Assembly (NCBI GenBank): GCA_028023455.1
Contig: JAQFVV010012400.1
Span: 13,275,748 to 13,339,747 of the forward strand
Length of the DNA: 64,000 nucleotides
Source: Epiperipatus broadwayi
Taxonomy: Eukaryota > Onychophora > Udeonychophora > Euonychophora > Peripatidae
Reading direction: 5' to 3'
Below, piece by piece: positions 46,799 to 60,312 of the stretch. The notes under the pieces were generated by a model. The model was not told the origin of the DNA. It did not search any database and saw nothing but the letters and a program-made list of their open reading frames with translations. The position numbers and the translations under genes are program-made. How positions within the stretch are numbered: position 1 is the first letter of the stretch; each line of letters starts with the position of its first letter.

Positions 46799-49700
46799 CT
46801 AAAATTTGTGAAAATAAAAAAAAAAGAACATTTCCATATAAATATAATTATTAACATGATATCTATATATTCTCATTTCTCTTCTAATTAATTATATCTC
46901 TTTTCATGTAGGAAATGGAATGTGTAAATATTGCTTTATTCGGATAGTAATGTTATACCATCCTTACACCTCATTGAAAATGCAAATTAGATTTTCAGCA
47001 AGACTGCAAATTTAGTTTTGTACGAAAATATATTTATTGCATGGGAGAAATATTTATATATATCTATATACATATATATATTTCTATATATACTTATATA
47101 GAATTAACACGGACACAAAGTAAGATCTGAATATAAAACAATATGCACATACATTTAATGTACAAGATGGCATATTGTAGCCAATCAGAATATTATCTTT
47201 ACAAGACAATAATATTTAACGAGGGATGCATAAATTTACAATGAGACAAAAAATAATAGTAATAATAATAAAAGTATGAATGTTAAAAAAATATTGTTAA
47301 CATCATCACAAGCCTCCTCCCACTTTAAATTATAAATATATCACTAATATATACCACATGACATGCATAGCCCACACTTTCAATTCCAAATGTAATGGAA
47401 ACAATTTTGGTGCACAGTGATTGGTGTTTAAACAATGAGTAATGTGAACAAAATTCATTGAGACATGAATGAAATCAATTTAGCAAAAAGATAAAAAAAA
47501 AATACACCAGAGAAGAAAAAATCCAATCACACATTAATATCATGAATGTTTCATTTTTTCTTACAAATATTAAAATATTTTATTAGTAATAACAAAATAA
47601 TTTTATTTTAAAAAAAAAAAAAGGAAAATGATAAAATACTTTAGACTCAAATATAGAGCCAAGTAAAATATATTGTCAACCACTTCTCTTTTTATATTTA
47701 TTTCATACAAAGAAAAAAAAAACTTCAATGAAATTTTGTAACCAACTAAATATAAATATACTTTCCCCTCCTAATAACAATAAAATGTATAATACAAATT
47801 AATTCATTATATCCATTAATTAACCTAAATAATTAGAATGAATCATTAACACAAACAATACAGTACAATATATGATTTTTGAACAAGTTATACTAATGTT
47901 TATAATTCTTAAAATGGTTGTTTGATTAAATCTTTCATATGTACATTTAAAACCACATGCACATGTGGATCAAACTAATTATATTACAATAATAAATAAA
48001 TAATAGGATTAGTTTATACTTCGAATGGAATTGAATTAACTCAGCAGAAAAAGACATCATTATATATATACAAAGACAAAATTAAAAAAATATATTTAAC
48101 AATATTGATGAATACTTTGCCATTGGTTTTTAAAATATTGTATTAAAACATAGTAATAAAAATACTGAAGATACAATTATTTAAAAATATAGCTTTGGAT
48201 TTTTTCAAAAACGTGAAGAAATTTAAAAAATGGGGAACTGGAGAAGAAACCATATAAATGTAATAAATATGCATTTCAATAATATTGAGACTTTATCTTT
48301 AAAAAAGAAATATTTAGAAAAATAATCATTAAATCAATATTTTAAAATTTTGTATTCAACATAACCACGACACATTTCATAAAATTATGTTAAACAAACA
48401 CTAATTGAGAGGAAAAAAATTGTATTTAAAGAGGAAGACAAATTTTACATCTATATTTCATAGTACAAAATATCTACTATGCTTTTGACAATAATGTCTT
48501 TATTTAATCTTTTCATTTATTGTTTCAGAACCAATGACTAATTTGCAAATTCATATAAATACTTTAAATATTTAAACTGTAGCATTTTGACAATGAACAC
48601 ACACACACACATATATATATAATGGATCATTACCTTTACTAATTTTAAAGCATACAAGATACTTTTACAACTATATATTAAATCACATTTAAAAAAAAAA
48701 AAATACTTAAATGTATAGCTTGTATATTATGATCATTTACAATATCTGGATGTTACAGTTGAAATTAAGAAAAAACTGATAATGACTACTAGTTATAGTC
48801 AAAAATAATTAAAATGGACTGACAAACATTTCAATATAAAGGAAAAAAGTATTTGGGGAAAGGATAGGATTTTTTTTTTTTAATGTATGAAGGATTATGC
48901 TAAAATTAATGAAAAATTTGAAAGGATATTGTAAAAACTTGCATTATAATATACACAGATTATTTGCATAAAAAGCACAGAGCACTTTTCAATACAGAAT
49001 TAACTAAGTACATGACTATCCTTGAATGTAAATTCCATGTTGGCATGCTCTCTGGAAACATGAGACATAATACAAAATGATAAACATTGGTCATTTTTCT
49101 TAACTCATTATATATGAATTTTCACAGAATTTGTATCATTCATAAATGACAAGCTGATAAATATCCTACTCATGCAAACTTGAATAATGAAACATTTAGA
49201 CTCAAAACAGATAATAGTAAATGATCAATATATTTATATATGTGAGGGTGTTTAATGGATAAAACCTTTTGCATATTTTGCATTGAGCAAGATTATAACT
49301 AATTAATTTTCATAAATTTATATATTTTCTAGAAACTATAAATAGATACTTATGTCAGTTTATTAAATATATTAAAATATTTTGCATATATACATTATAT
49401 TCATACTTTTCATATTGCATTAATACTATTTGATGGAAAAACTAGATTATTACCAAATAGATAATTACTCTTGAAAAAAAAAACTGCTTTCTCTCTTTTT
49501 CTACTTTTATATTGCAAGGAGCGATTTGTAAAAAAAAAAAAAAAAGTATTCTAAAACATTATTAAGAAAACCCCTATATATCAGGTAATTGCATAAGTTT
49601 ATGACAAGGGCAGAATATATATATCAATATTAAATATATATAAATACATTGCTTTGAATTTATTTACAAAGTAAAAATTAGTCAAAGAAATGCATCTATC

Positions 49701-52700
49701 ATGTGAATTTCTCATTTTAACTAAAAAAAATTTTTTTTACTATAACTTATTCTCAAATAAGAATATTATATATACACATAATAGTCACAATAATTTATAA
49801 TATAGTTTGAAATAAACAGAGTTAACAGATGACAAGCACAGACAAACTATCACCAACAATGATCAAGTGATATAATTTGATTATAGAGCTATAATATCTT
49901 GTCAAATTATGTTTAGAAAGAACTTGATGCATAGGGAGGGTGCCTATAATGAAGAACTGTTTCCTATTAAAAAAGGCCATTAGCTAGAAACTAATCTGAG
50001 ATGTTTTGAACTATCCATTTCATTGATTTCCATGGTTAAACATCATGTGTAAATGCATATATAAATGTCCATAAATATATATGCAAAAGTAAAATAGTAA
50101 TGCAATATCTGTTACTTTAATGAGATGAAAAGTTTATATAATAAAATTTGTTCACCTTTAAATTTGTATGTATAATTTAGAATTTGATGAATAGTCTAAG
50201 CAACTTGATAAATTTTCTATGCTATAATATTGTTTAGTAAAACTTAGAATTATTACATGCTATAGCTATAAGACAATTTTTTTTTTGTTTAAAAAAACAA
50301 CAAAACATTTACTAAATTTTTTTTTATAAAGTGCATTTTCTATTTAATCAATATTTGCATCATATTAATTATTATTAGCATTAAGAAGAATGCCATTTTT
50401 TAAAAAATTAATATATAAGATCTGGCTTAATAATTACATATATAAATATTGTTTCTACAGTTGTATAGATAGAGAATAATATATATAGACATAATCATAT
50501 TTTCCCCGTGTTCAATCAAATACTCAAATTCCTAAATATTATCATTAAAAATATATCTCAAAATATTAGATAAACTTTAAAAAATGTTCTAAAAACAAAT
50601 TATCTCTTAATACTTCTTCATTTAGATTTCAAATTTATCAATTTATTCTAAATAGTTGAATGATTATAGTAGACCCCCCCCCCCACACACACACACACAT
50701 TACAATCTTTTAAATGTCATCAGTTAGATAAATAGTAACCAATATTTCCAATTTTTTAACAATAACTTATTTTTAAAAAAATGCAATCGGCTTAATAGAA
50801 TAGCAAATAATATATTGGTAAATGTGTGCCTGCATATACAAATATATTTCAATTACAATTTGTAGTTATTATAAGTAAAACTTACAATTTCCTTACTGTT
50901 TTTTTAATTCTTGTATATTCCTGGATTTCTTCAGAAAATTCACCCTTTATCTGCCCCCCCCCCCCTACTTGATATAGTTCCAATCAAAATTCTTAATAAT
51001 AGGTAATCATGTCTCAATGTATAGCATCCATTTTCTTTTCCTTATTTTATTTCTACATTTGTAAATACAAGAAGGGTTTTAACAAATCAATATTCTTCAC
51101 TTTCTGTTAATATTTAGTTGAAAAGCGGTTCTCTAAAATTTAGGGCGTATTGTAAAGACAGAATAAATATAAAAAAAAACAAAAGTATGTACATTTTTGT
51201 AACAATAAGATCCATTACTCTACAATATAATTCTAAATTTAAAATACAATAATGAATAAAGTTAAAATGATAGCAAACCATGGCAGAAAATAAACAAACA
51301 AAATAAAATAGCCATCATTTGTGAAGGTAATAATTTTATCTGAATAAAACTTCAAAATGCCTAAATTATCAAAAAACAAATAAAACTTCAAAATGCCTCT
51401 GGGATTGAAAAGTGTGAACTATTCAAATTTAAAAAGTATTTCAAAATGAAAAAAAAAAAGAAATAAGGTGCTAAAATAATCTCTTATTTGTATTAGAAGT
51501 ATCACTTAGTGCAGGGGTCCCCAACCTTTTTGCACTTAAGAGCACAATCTATAATATCAGCCAGGTGGCGGGCACCATTTATTTTTTCAACCAGGTAGTG
51601 GGCATGATTTTTTTTCAATGTAAATTTATAGTTGGATATTTAGTGGTTAATGGTGATTTATGTTGAGATAATTATTATGCTAATATAATCACTTATTATA
51701 GATACTGTTGACTAAGCCTTTCAGAAAAAGTTTGCTGCATAAGTTAAGACATTATCATTTGATGTTAAACAAGCAGGTTAAAGGATCAGCATGTGATCTA
51801 TATTTATAGTTCATGGAGAGTGCTACTTTTTTTTTAGAAGTTAGAATAACCATAATCTACTAATGATACTTTCATTAATGAATTGCTGCAATAATTAATT
51901 AAATGAATATTATACACAGATGAGTTCTTATATTTAAATTTTAGAAATTAAGCAGCTATTTTACAATAAATTGTTAAACTTGCAAAGATGAAGTAACTGT
52001 AATCTAATAATAATTCTGTTTAGTTTACACATCATTTTTCACTTTTAAAAAAAATTCTGCCATCTAAAAAGCACAAAATCGATATAAAAAGCATTGCCTG
52101 TTTTATGATATATTTTACGAAAAAAAGATCTAATTGTGATGCTAGAAAACTTTGTAAATTTTGAGATTTTGCTTTAAACATATAAAATCTAATTATTATA
52201 GGCATAATTTAAATATAAAATGATGAAATGTAGATGTACACAGGCTAGAAGAGATTGCACAAACTTTTAATACAGATAAGTACCTGCTAAAAGAGTGTAA
52301 TACTTAAAAACACAAAGTAAAGATCAATAAATTAGCACTTTGTTTTCAATTAGTGATTTCTAAATTTGTAATATCTATGATGCAATGGCTTCACTATATC
52401 TTGCTCACTATACACAAATACATAATTTGATAGTTAATATGAGAATTGAATAAATTCATAAATCAGTAAATAATAAATTTGCTTTCCACAGTAAGTTTTA
52501 AAATATTATAAACAACATATAATATATTTAAATCAGTTTTACTCTACATGATATAAAATATTTTCTCCTTACATATTAATGAAATTAATATTCCTTTAAA
52601 TGCTTTTCATAGCCCCGATAATTCTTGAAAAATAAACAATGAAATACAAAGGTCCAGGGCATCTTAATGTCATTATCTACAAATTGATAATGAAATTTCC

Positions 52701-55700
52701 CTGAAACTAAAGACTTTATCCGCGTATTCCATTATTTATTTTTCAGAAATTATTTTATAGTAACATCTAAGAGAATAGAAAGTAATATTATTACTTTAAT
52801 CATATATATTGAAGTAACAAATTAACAAGTAGTATGATAAAATATTTAATTATAGTTACAGTTCACAAACATATGCCACCCTCTTAACATAATTTGTTTT
52901 AGCATCTAGATATTTTATTATAAATTTTAATGACTCTATTAATTACATCACTAAGGATCATACTATACCCATATACATACATTTCTCTAATTTGAAGATT
53001 TATATCAATATACCAAAGAGGCTACTAAATATGTATTTGTGACAAAATAAGTTCATTAACCTATTATGTAATTTGAAATTTATGGCTAATTACTTTTTTT
53101 AAATAAAAAAGATATTTCAGGTTAAAGCAAAATGAAGATGCTTTCATTTATCTAAACAGTTCCTCCTACACAACATTTTTTAAAAAGTTTATAATTTAGT
53201 TTAAATTTGAAGATTTTAATTCTTTATTTTACAGATATTTATTTTAATAGTTATTATTTATCTATTTCTCTATCTAGCATTTCCCTTCCCTATTAATACT
53301 ATTAAAAAAACCACTATAGTAATTATTCTTAAGATCACAATAAATATAAAGTCACATTTTTTCTTAAAATAATGGTGCTTACAGATAAATTCCATTTTAT
53401 AATTATTTCCATATACATATATATAAGCATTCTTTTTAGCATCTTAAAAAACTGAGGTTCAATGAACTCACCCAAAACTGGAAGACATAATAGTAAACAA
53501 TCTTAAATTGTTAATTCTCATAAGCAACAAACAACCAGAGCTCTAAACACACATTCAATAGTATTTGCTTTTTTAATGCAGTTTATTATTTTTTTTACAC
53601 TCACATATGTCTATAAAAATATATTATGATTAGATAAGAGAATAAATAGTGATAATATATTTAGCAATGGGCATGCTGAAGAAAATTCTTCTCAGTTACT
53701 TAATCAGTCTTTGAGCCATATATATATATGTTGAAGATTTTGGTGGTCAAAAGATGAAATTAATATTTTTAGATTTTACCATGTATGCAGTTACTTATCA
53801 TTATCACATAAAGATTTAGACCTATAAGATGAATGGTAGGTGAAATACAACCAAAACATCTGTGCTGTAATAATAAGAAAATATATAGACAATGTAAAGG
53901 GAAAAATTGAATTCTATATAGAGAAAGATCATTAATCTGAACACAACGGTTTGAAAAATGTATACAATTTGGACAAAATTACAAAATACTGTTTTAATTA
54001 TTGCTATATAGAATTTTGATATTAGTAAATAAAAGCATATTCTATATTTTAAAACAATAGTTATTAATATGGTAAATGTATATAGTTTACAAAAAGTACA
54101 TCAATATATACAAACTGTAGATAGTAAAATTAATATTCATTTAAATTTTCTGCAGAGTTTGTGTTTATGGGGAATTCATTATTGAATCTGAAAAATTCAC
54201 AAAAATCCTGAAATCAGAAATTTCAGATTAATAATAATTTATCTGTATATATTAATATTTGTTAAAATCAGTCATTTAATGTATTTCAAAGTTTGTTTTA
54301 TTTTTTAAATTTTTATTTGTATTTTTGGCAAATCATTTTATTCACAGTATCTCTTACTTAGATACATAAATTCATTTTCAGAAAGAAAATAAAACCTTTT
54401 TATCATGCAATATCTAAATAAATTTTTTTAATATTTTCAAGAATAATTTTTCTGATATTGACCACAGAATTTACAGAACATATTCTAGTTTTAATTGTTT
54501 ATATATACATATAAATAGCTAAAAAAAAAAAAAAAAAACTAAGATAAATTAATTACTTATAAAAATAATAAATTACACTGAGTTTTTAATGCATTTGTGA
54601 CAATGAATAAAAATTGTTCATATATAAGGATATTCATGTTTATTTTTAATTTAGCCAAAAGCAAAAGGTGCTCAGAAATATATCTAAACATATAATTATA
54701 TTTGAATCAAAATACAAACTGCAATTTAAAAAAAAAAGATATATGTATATTAAATCCAGAAATGGTCAATTACTATTAAAATTAATTTCAAAGTTTTGTT
54801 ATATTATCTTGTATATGTATTAATGATGCAACAAATTTACTATTTATAATTTACAGTGCTGAGAAGCTACAATATATTGTGTTAAGAAGTGTAACAAGCA
54901 ATGGCAACCTACCTCTAAAGATGATTATCATTTTGTTGCAGTACTCTATTCTTAATGACTTAGCATGTTTAGGTAGAAAATTTAACATGTAAATAAATAT
55001 ATCTTTCATTTGATGATTCATATCTCACAACAAAAAATAATCAAGTTAATTATTGTCCAACTAAGCTTTAGATTATATGCTTAAACACTATATATAATTG
55101 TATTCATTTTAATGAAAGATATATATCAATTGCTTAAATAATGGCAAATAAAGATATTTCAAACAAAAAAAAAGTGACTAAACTATTTTGTATCATCATG
55201 TGTTTTTAAATTCTGTTTAAATAAATCAAACTTAATTCACAAATTTGGTATTTGAATGCAAGCCAGATGAATCATGGAATTTTTTTCAGATAGCTAAGCC
55301 AGCATTGGTTGGTAAATTATATCTAGTTTACTAGCTAGATAGTAAAGATCCCACAATAATCTGGCTTAGATAAGTGATGATGCATAGATTGTAATTAAAT
55401 AAATAATAAACACTGAATCTATGATTTATATTTAATTTACAAGCTTTATAAAGACACACATTAAATATTTTCAAACTATTTTAATAGTTATCTGTTTGTA
55501 TGAAATATATCTATACATTAATTACTACTGAAAATCTTTATTGATTTTGCTATAATATATACATAAAATTCCTGCGAATTTGCATGTATATAATACATAC
55601 ATAATAAATTACTGTTCCAAAAAATCTCTGAAAAAGTTAACAAACTCTCATAACATATTTCGACTGAAACCAATCATGTATTAAATCTCAAATATCCATG

Positions 55701-57530
55701 GGCATTTGCTCCAAATATTTAAACAAATTTACATCTACTAAATTATAAATGTTGTTTACTCTATCAAACAATAATTAATATAGATATTAATATAACTCAC
55801 AAAGTAAATTCATTTCATATTTAGAATGTGATTACTCCACATTAAACACAAAATAAGTTTGCTTTGTCAGTAATGAGATTGTCAAAGATTACTTTTTTCA
55901 GTTACATCTGTACCTAAAACTATATATATGGCATTTGAAAAAATGATATTTGTAATTTAACATATATATATAAAACCAATATTAGCAAAAAAAAATTTTT
56001 CTAATAAATGAAATAATATTGTTAAAAATGTGTAAATATCAAAAGAATAAAATACATTCTAATTTTATTGTTCTCTATTGTAAAATCATGTTTCCTAACT
56101 GAGTACACAATGAATATTATTGAAGACTTAAAAAAAGGAAAACATTTATATAACTTTTTTTCATTTAAACAATAATTATTTAAATATCACAATTTGAAAT
56201 TATAATAGAATTTTATTTAAATCTGCTCCAATAAGTAAGAGGAATCATATCAGTGATAATGATTTGGATTATTGAAGGCAAATGATCAACAATACTTGAT
56301 ATCTTCAATGAGTTTATCATTACGTACCATTCCTTAAACACAATTTGTTCTGGAATCATGAATTGAAGTCATTAAAGTTTATGATTTATTCTAAAATTGA
56401 GATGCTACAATTGTTAAAAATATGGCAAGCAATGGCAAATTATCACACATGATGATCAAATATTATTGCCTAGTCAGTTTTCTACTGCTTGATTTCTCAA
56501 TGTGCCTTCATATGGAGAACATAATGCACACAGATTATGATATAGCAAATCAAGACTCAACATTTTATTTGTACATATACTTATATGTGTAAATATACAT
56601 ACACTTATGTAAACATTCGATAACTAGTTGGATATTTTTGAAGGATTTATTTATTTCAATGCCTATTTAAATTGCTGTAACATCAAAATATAAACCTTTG
56701 TGCATACATGATAAGATTAAAGCATCAAAAGTTAAAACAATAATAATGGTTGATGGAAATCAAGAAAGAAATGACAGGATGATTGTTCACTTCAGAATAA
56801 CCAATGGCCAGGACAAATAGATTAAGAAAAAGCTAGAAGATTTTTGCTTCATAGTGAAATGTCAACAACAATAATAAAACAGATATGCATATACAATTAA
56901 AGAATTGCTTTTTGTAAAATATTTCACTTTAATGTTTCATAACTTAATATCACATCGTTTTCTCAGATGCTTCTATGAGCTATCATCTTCATTCTTCTAA
57001 AGAGCCATCTATTGTACATCTAAATAATCAAGAGACATCAGATAATAGTTTCAAAGATAAGGATAATATAGCATTATACCATGTGGCATCCATTAATTAC
57101 TTAAGCTAACAAATAGCTCGAGTGAAGAATATCATAAATCTAATGAATGTTATCAATCAGCATAAAATCTAGATGTTTGTAAAAGCAATATTGTACATTA
57201 CATTATGTATGGCAAAGAGAGAGCATACACAATTTATTGATTGGTAATTAAATTACTTCTCTAAATATTTAATTCACTATGGAATTCTTGAACAGTGTTT
57301 AAAAAAATGAAATTATGATAAATTTAGTATAGCATGCTAGAAAGCACTTTAAAAGTATATTGAAAGCAAATTTTCAAATAATGTAGGTAACACAATTAAA
57401 TTTCACTATGCACTATGCTTGTATTAAATTAAAAATTATCAATTTAAAACAAAATTGAGACAATTCACTATAAATTAAAAAAATATTTAATACAATTATC
57501 CAGTTTTCATTCTTCAATGTAACCATTTCA
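46799..57530 (-). other. AT-rich desert, probable long intron of gene B
   Basis: About 10.7 kb of A+T-rich DNA with (TA)n, (CA)n (48597, 50682), poly(C) (50671, 50954) and many A/T runs. No open frame over 60 codons occurs here at all. Only a hAT end (51512-51625) and a weak pair of similar stretches (54860-54960 and 56400-56500, sharing CAAGCAATGGCAA and GATGAT.ATCA) stand out. Confidence 0.4.
51512..51625 (+). mobile_element. hAT-type transposon terminus fragment
   Basis: CAGGGGTCCCCAACCTTTTT is the classic terminal word of Charlie/Tip100-like hAT elements. The following AAGAGCACAATCTATA..AGCCAGGTGGCGGGCACC and a diverged echo CAACCAGGTAGTGGGCATG look like subterminal repeats. No matching right end (..GGTTGGGGACCCCTG) was found downstream, so this is an isolated or decayed end. 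G+C is well above the surroundings. Confidence 0.7.
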
Positions 57531-59254
57531 AGATGTTTCTTTTTACACAATCACATAATCAATTATCCTATCGCAACTCCCACAAATGACATTATTTACA
57601 TTACAATAAATATAATTAATAAAATACATACACGTACATAAAAATGATTAAACTTATTACAGCCCCCCCCCCCCCCAATAATATATATATTTACAAATAA
57701 TCTAAAAAAAAAAACCCCAATAATAATAATCCATTTTATTTTTAAAATTACAACACTAAAATGTCCAATAATCTAACAATGTCTATTTCCCCCTTAATTG
57801 TGCTGGACCTTTAACCATGTTTATACATTTGTTTAAATTTTATTGAATATACAAAGTTTCATAACATTTTCTTTCCTTGTAATTTTTAACATACTTTATT
57901 ACCTGAATATTTTTTTCACAATTCAGTTTACGACCAGTATCCAAAAAATATATATATGGCCTTGATCTTATATCCTTTCTGTTAATTGCCTTATCATGCT
58001 TCTTACCTCTTTCCATGGCAGTCTTTCATGTCTGACCTAAAGGTCACGACTAATTTTACAAATCAACCCTATTCTATTTTTAATATTACCCATCCTTTTA
58101 CCTAAAGATTTACTATTTTTCCATCCTATTTAATATCATCAGGTAACTTTTTCTTTATTAATGTCTTATACAAATGCTCTGAATATGGAAACAAAACCCA
58201 TTTCCTATTTGTATACCAATGCCTTACAATTATTTCTGAAAATCTTTTAATATCTATCTTTTCTTTTATATCCCATACTAACATAATCATTCAACTTCCA
58301 ATTTCTGTCTAAACGCTTCTTTTATATTCAATGTTAACCTATAATTTTTAAATTTAAACCCTTTCAAAGTTGCTACTTTCTGCAACCATGGTTGATATGA
58401 ATTTGGATCTAATATACCTTGTTTTTCTTTAAAATAGCAGCTTTGAAAAAGTTTAAATTTAAAAATGATAGATTAACATTGAATATAAAAGAGGCATTTG
58501 AACAGAAATTGGAAGTTGAGAATGATTATGTTAGCTTGGGATATAAAAGATGGGTATATAAATAGGAAATGGGTTTCATTCTACATTCAGAGCATTTATA
58601 TAAGACATTGATAAAAGAGAAGTTACATGATATTAAGATAGGATGGAGAAATAGTAAATCTTTAGAAAAATGGATGTGTAACTCAAAAAGGAAGGATAAT
58701 ATTAAAAATAGGGTAGGGTTGGTTTGTAAAATTAGTTGTGAAAGTTGCAATGATATATATAGGTCAGACAGGAAAGAGGTAAGGCGCAAGATAGGGCATT
58801 TAACAAAAAGGATATAAGATCAGGGCCATATATACACTTGTGAAAAAAATATTCAGGTAATAAAGTATGTTAAAAATTATAAAAAACGAAAATGTTATAA
58901 AACTTTGTATATTTAAGAAAATTTAAACAAATGTGGAAACATGATCAAAGATCCGGCACAATTAGGGAGGGATGGGCATTATTAGATTATTGGAAACTTT
59001 AGAATTGTAATTTTAAAAATAAAAAGTATTATTATTGTTTTTTTTTTTTAGATTATTTGTATATATATATTATGGCGGGGAGATTTTAATAAGTTTAATC
59101 ATTTTATGCACATGCATGTATTTTATTAATTATATTTAATGTATATATTTTAATAATTATATTTATTGTAATGTACTGTAAATAATGTCCATTGGGGGGG
59201 GGTTTGCTATAGGGTGGTAGATCATGTGATTGTGTAAAAAGAAACACCTTGCAA
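57531..59254. mobile_element. Inverted pair of Penelope-like element fragments
   Basis: Two arms of about 820-860 bp (57531-58390 minus, 58438-59254 plus) are inverted copies separated by about 50 bp. The outer ends share GTTTCTTTTTACACAATCAC; the inner ends share AACTTTGAAA.GGTTTAAATTT-type sequence. Shared internal words include TTAACATTGAATATAAAAGA, CAGAAATTGGAAGTTGA, TATTCAGGTAATAAAGTATG and TTTGTATATT. Arm divergence is moderate, with small indels and different G/C homopolymer runs (15 C at 57663, 8 G near 59194). Coding content is described at 58440-59000. Penelope-like elements are known for partial and inverted arrangements, which fits. Confidence 0.78.
58440..59000 (+). pseudogene. 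Penelope-like C-terminal (GIY-YIG endonuclease) remnant
   Basis: Plus frame 58569-58817 includes SEHLYKTLIKEKLHDIKIGW, then NRVGLVCKISCESCNDIY. The latter matches the Cys-containing lead (V-Y-K-I-x-C-x-x-C) and first half of the GIY-YIG nuclease. The (TA)n tract at 58755-58762 causes a frame shift; in the next frame the DNA reads YIGQTGKR, the YIG half. Further on, QVIKYVKNYKKRKCYKTLYI (about 58853-58913) fits the W-x-x-R-x-x-x-E-x-x-x-I helix after the nuclease. The reverse transcriptase is absent. The left arm lacks the CESC part. Confidence 0.65.
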
Positions 59255-59751
59255 AGGTTTCATTAAGGAATGAAAGCCAGACTGATGTATTAAATAATTT
59301 TTTATTTATAGTGATTTGTCTATTTCAATTTTGTTTCAAATTAATTATTTTTAATTTTATATATAGAAGGCAATATATTGACAAATTTTAACAGTGAATT
59401 TTTATTGTTTAAAGTATTAGGCTAGTATGTATGTAAATACACTCTACATACATCCTTTTTTCTAAAAGTAAATTGGAAAAATCTTTTAAAAATATTTCAT
59501 TGCAAATTTCATATATTTTCTTATAATAAATCTGAAATTTTTTTATATTCCATTTCCCAATTTTATACTTTTTCTAAAAATGTATCTCTACAATTAGATA
59601 ATTTTTCTCTATTTAAATTTTTTTTTACAATAATACTTGAAATACTTATTAGTTTCCATTATTTCTTATTCAAAGAATGATACATGCAGTGTTTTGTTTT
59701 ATTTTTGTACCTTAATTAGATATTATATAGTTGTTTTTTTTCAAACCAAAT

Positions 59752-60312
59752 AGTTTATGGTTGTATTTATATGTTGCACTATTTCCATCATCTAATATGA
59801 GTACTGAATGTCTTTAGAAAAATTTAAGTTTATTTAAATTTTCCAAATACATTCAACTGTTAGTAATAAGCACACAAGTTAGTATATGCACATTTTGAGA
59901 GGTATTATTCTCCCCTCTTCTTCAGGTGTTGCTGGCCTGACTAATGACAGTACTAGCATGGGAATCTAACCTGGACCCTTAGACTCTTTTAAGTATTGAA
60001 TTTTAAGACAATGCTCTAACGAACCGCGATCAGATCAGTTGGTTAGAGCTTTACCTTAAAATCCAATATTCAAAGAATCTAAGGGTCCAGGTTCGATTCC
60101 CATGTTAGTACTGTCACTGGTCAGACCAGCAACACATCAAGAAGAGGGAAGAATAATATCTCTTAAAACATTGTGCATATACTAATCAGTGTGCTATTAC
60201 TAACAGCTGAATGTATTTGGAATATTTAAATAAAGTTAAATTTTTCTAAAGGCATTGAATACTCATATTAGATGATGGAAATAGTCCAACATATAAATAC
60301 AACTAAAACATC
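59752..60312. repeat. SINE head-to-head inverted dimer with tRNA-like head
   Basis: The left arm (59752-60020) reads inward GTTGTATTTATATGTTGCAC, TCAACTGTTAGTAATAAGCA, TTCTTCAGGTGTTGCTGGCC, ACTAGCATGGGAATC, CCTGGACCCTTAGA. The right arm (60025-60312) mirrors it outward and carries GATCAGTTGGTTAGAGC (60031-60047, box-A-like) and GGTTCGATTCC (60091-60101, a perfect box B) 44 bases later, as in a tRNA-derived promoter. It ends CCAACATATAAATACAAC. Arm identity is high for about 270 bp. It is the best kept member of the family and could be transcribed by RNA polymerase III. Confidence 0.88.
60031..60101 (+). promoter_or_regulatory. Internal pol III promoter (box A and box B) of the SINE
   Basis: Box A-like GATCAGTTGGTTAGAGC and box B GGTTCGATTCC at tRNA spacing. 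The region cannot fold as a complete functional tRNA, so it is a SINE head rather than a tRNA gene. Activity is inferred. Confidence 0.6.

Noticed and set aside
48590-48622. CA/TA microsatellites and poly(C) tracts as functional elements
   Set aside because: Ordinary simple repeats at several places (also 10170, 50671, 57663, 60511); no sign of function.
58526-58789. 87-codon minus-strand frame
   Set aside because: Complement of the Penelope-like coding remnant on the plus strand.
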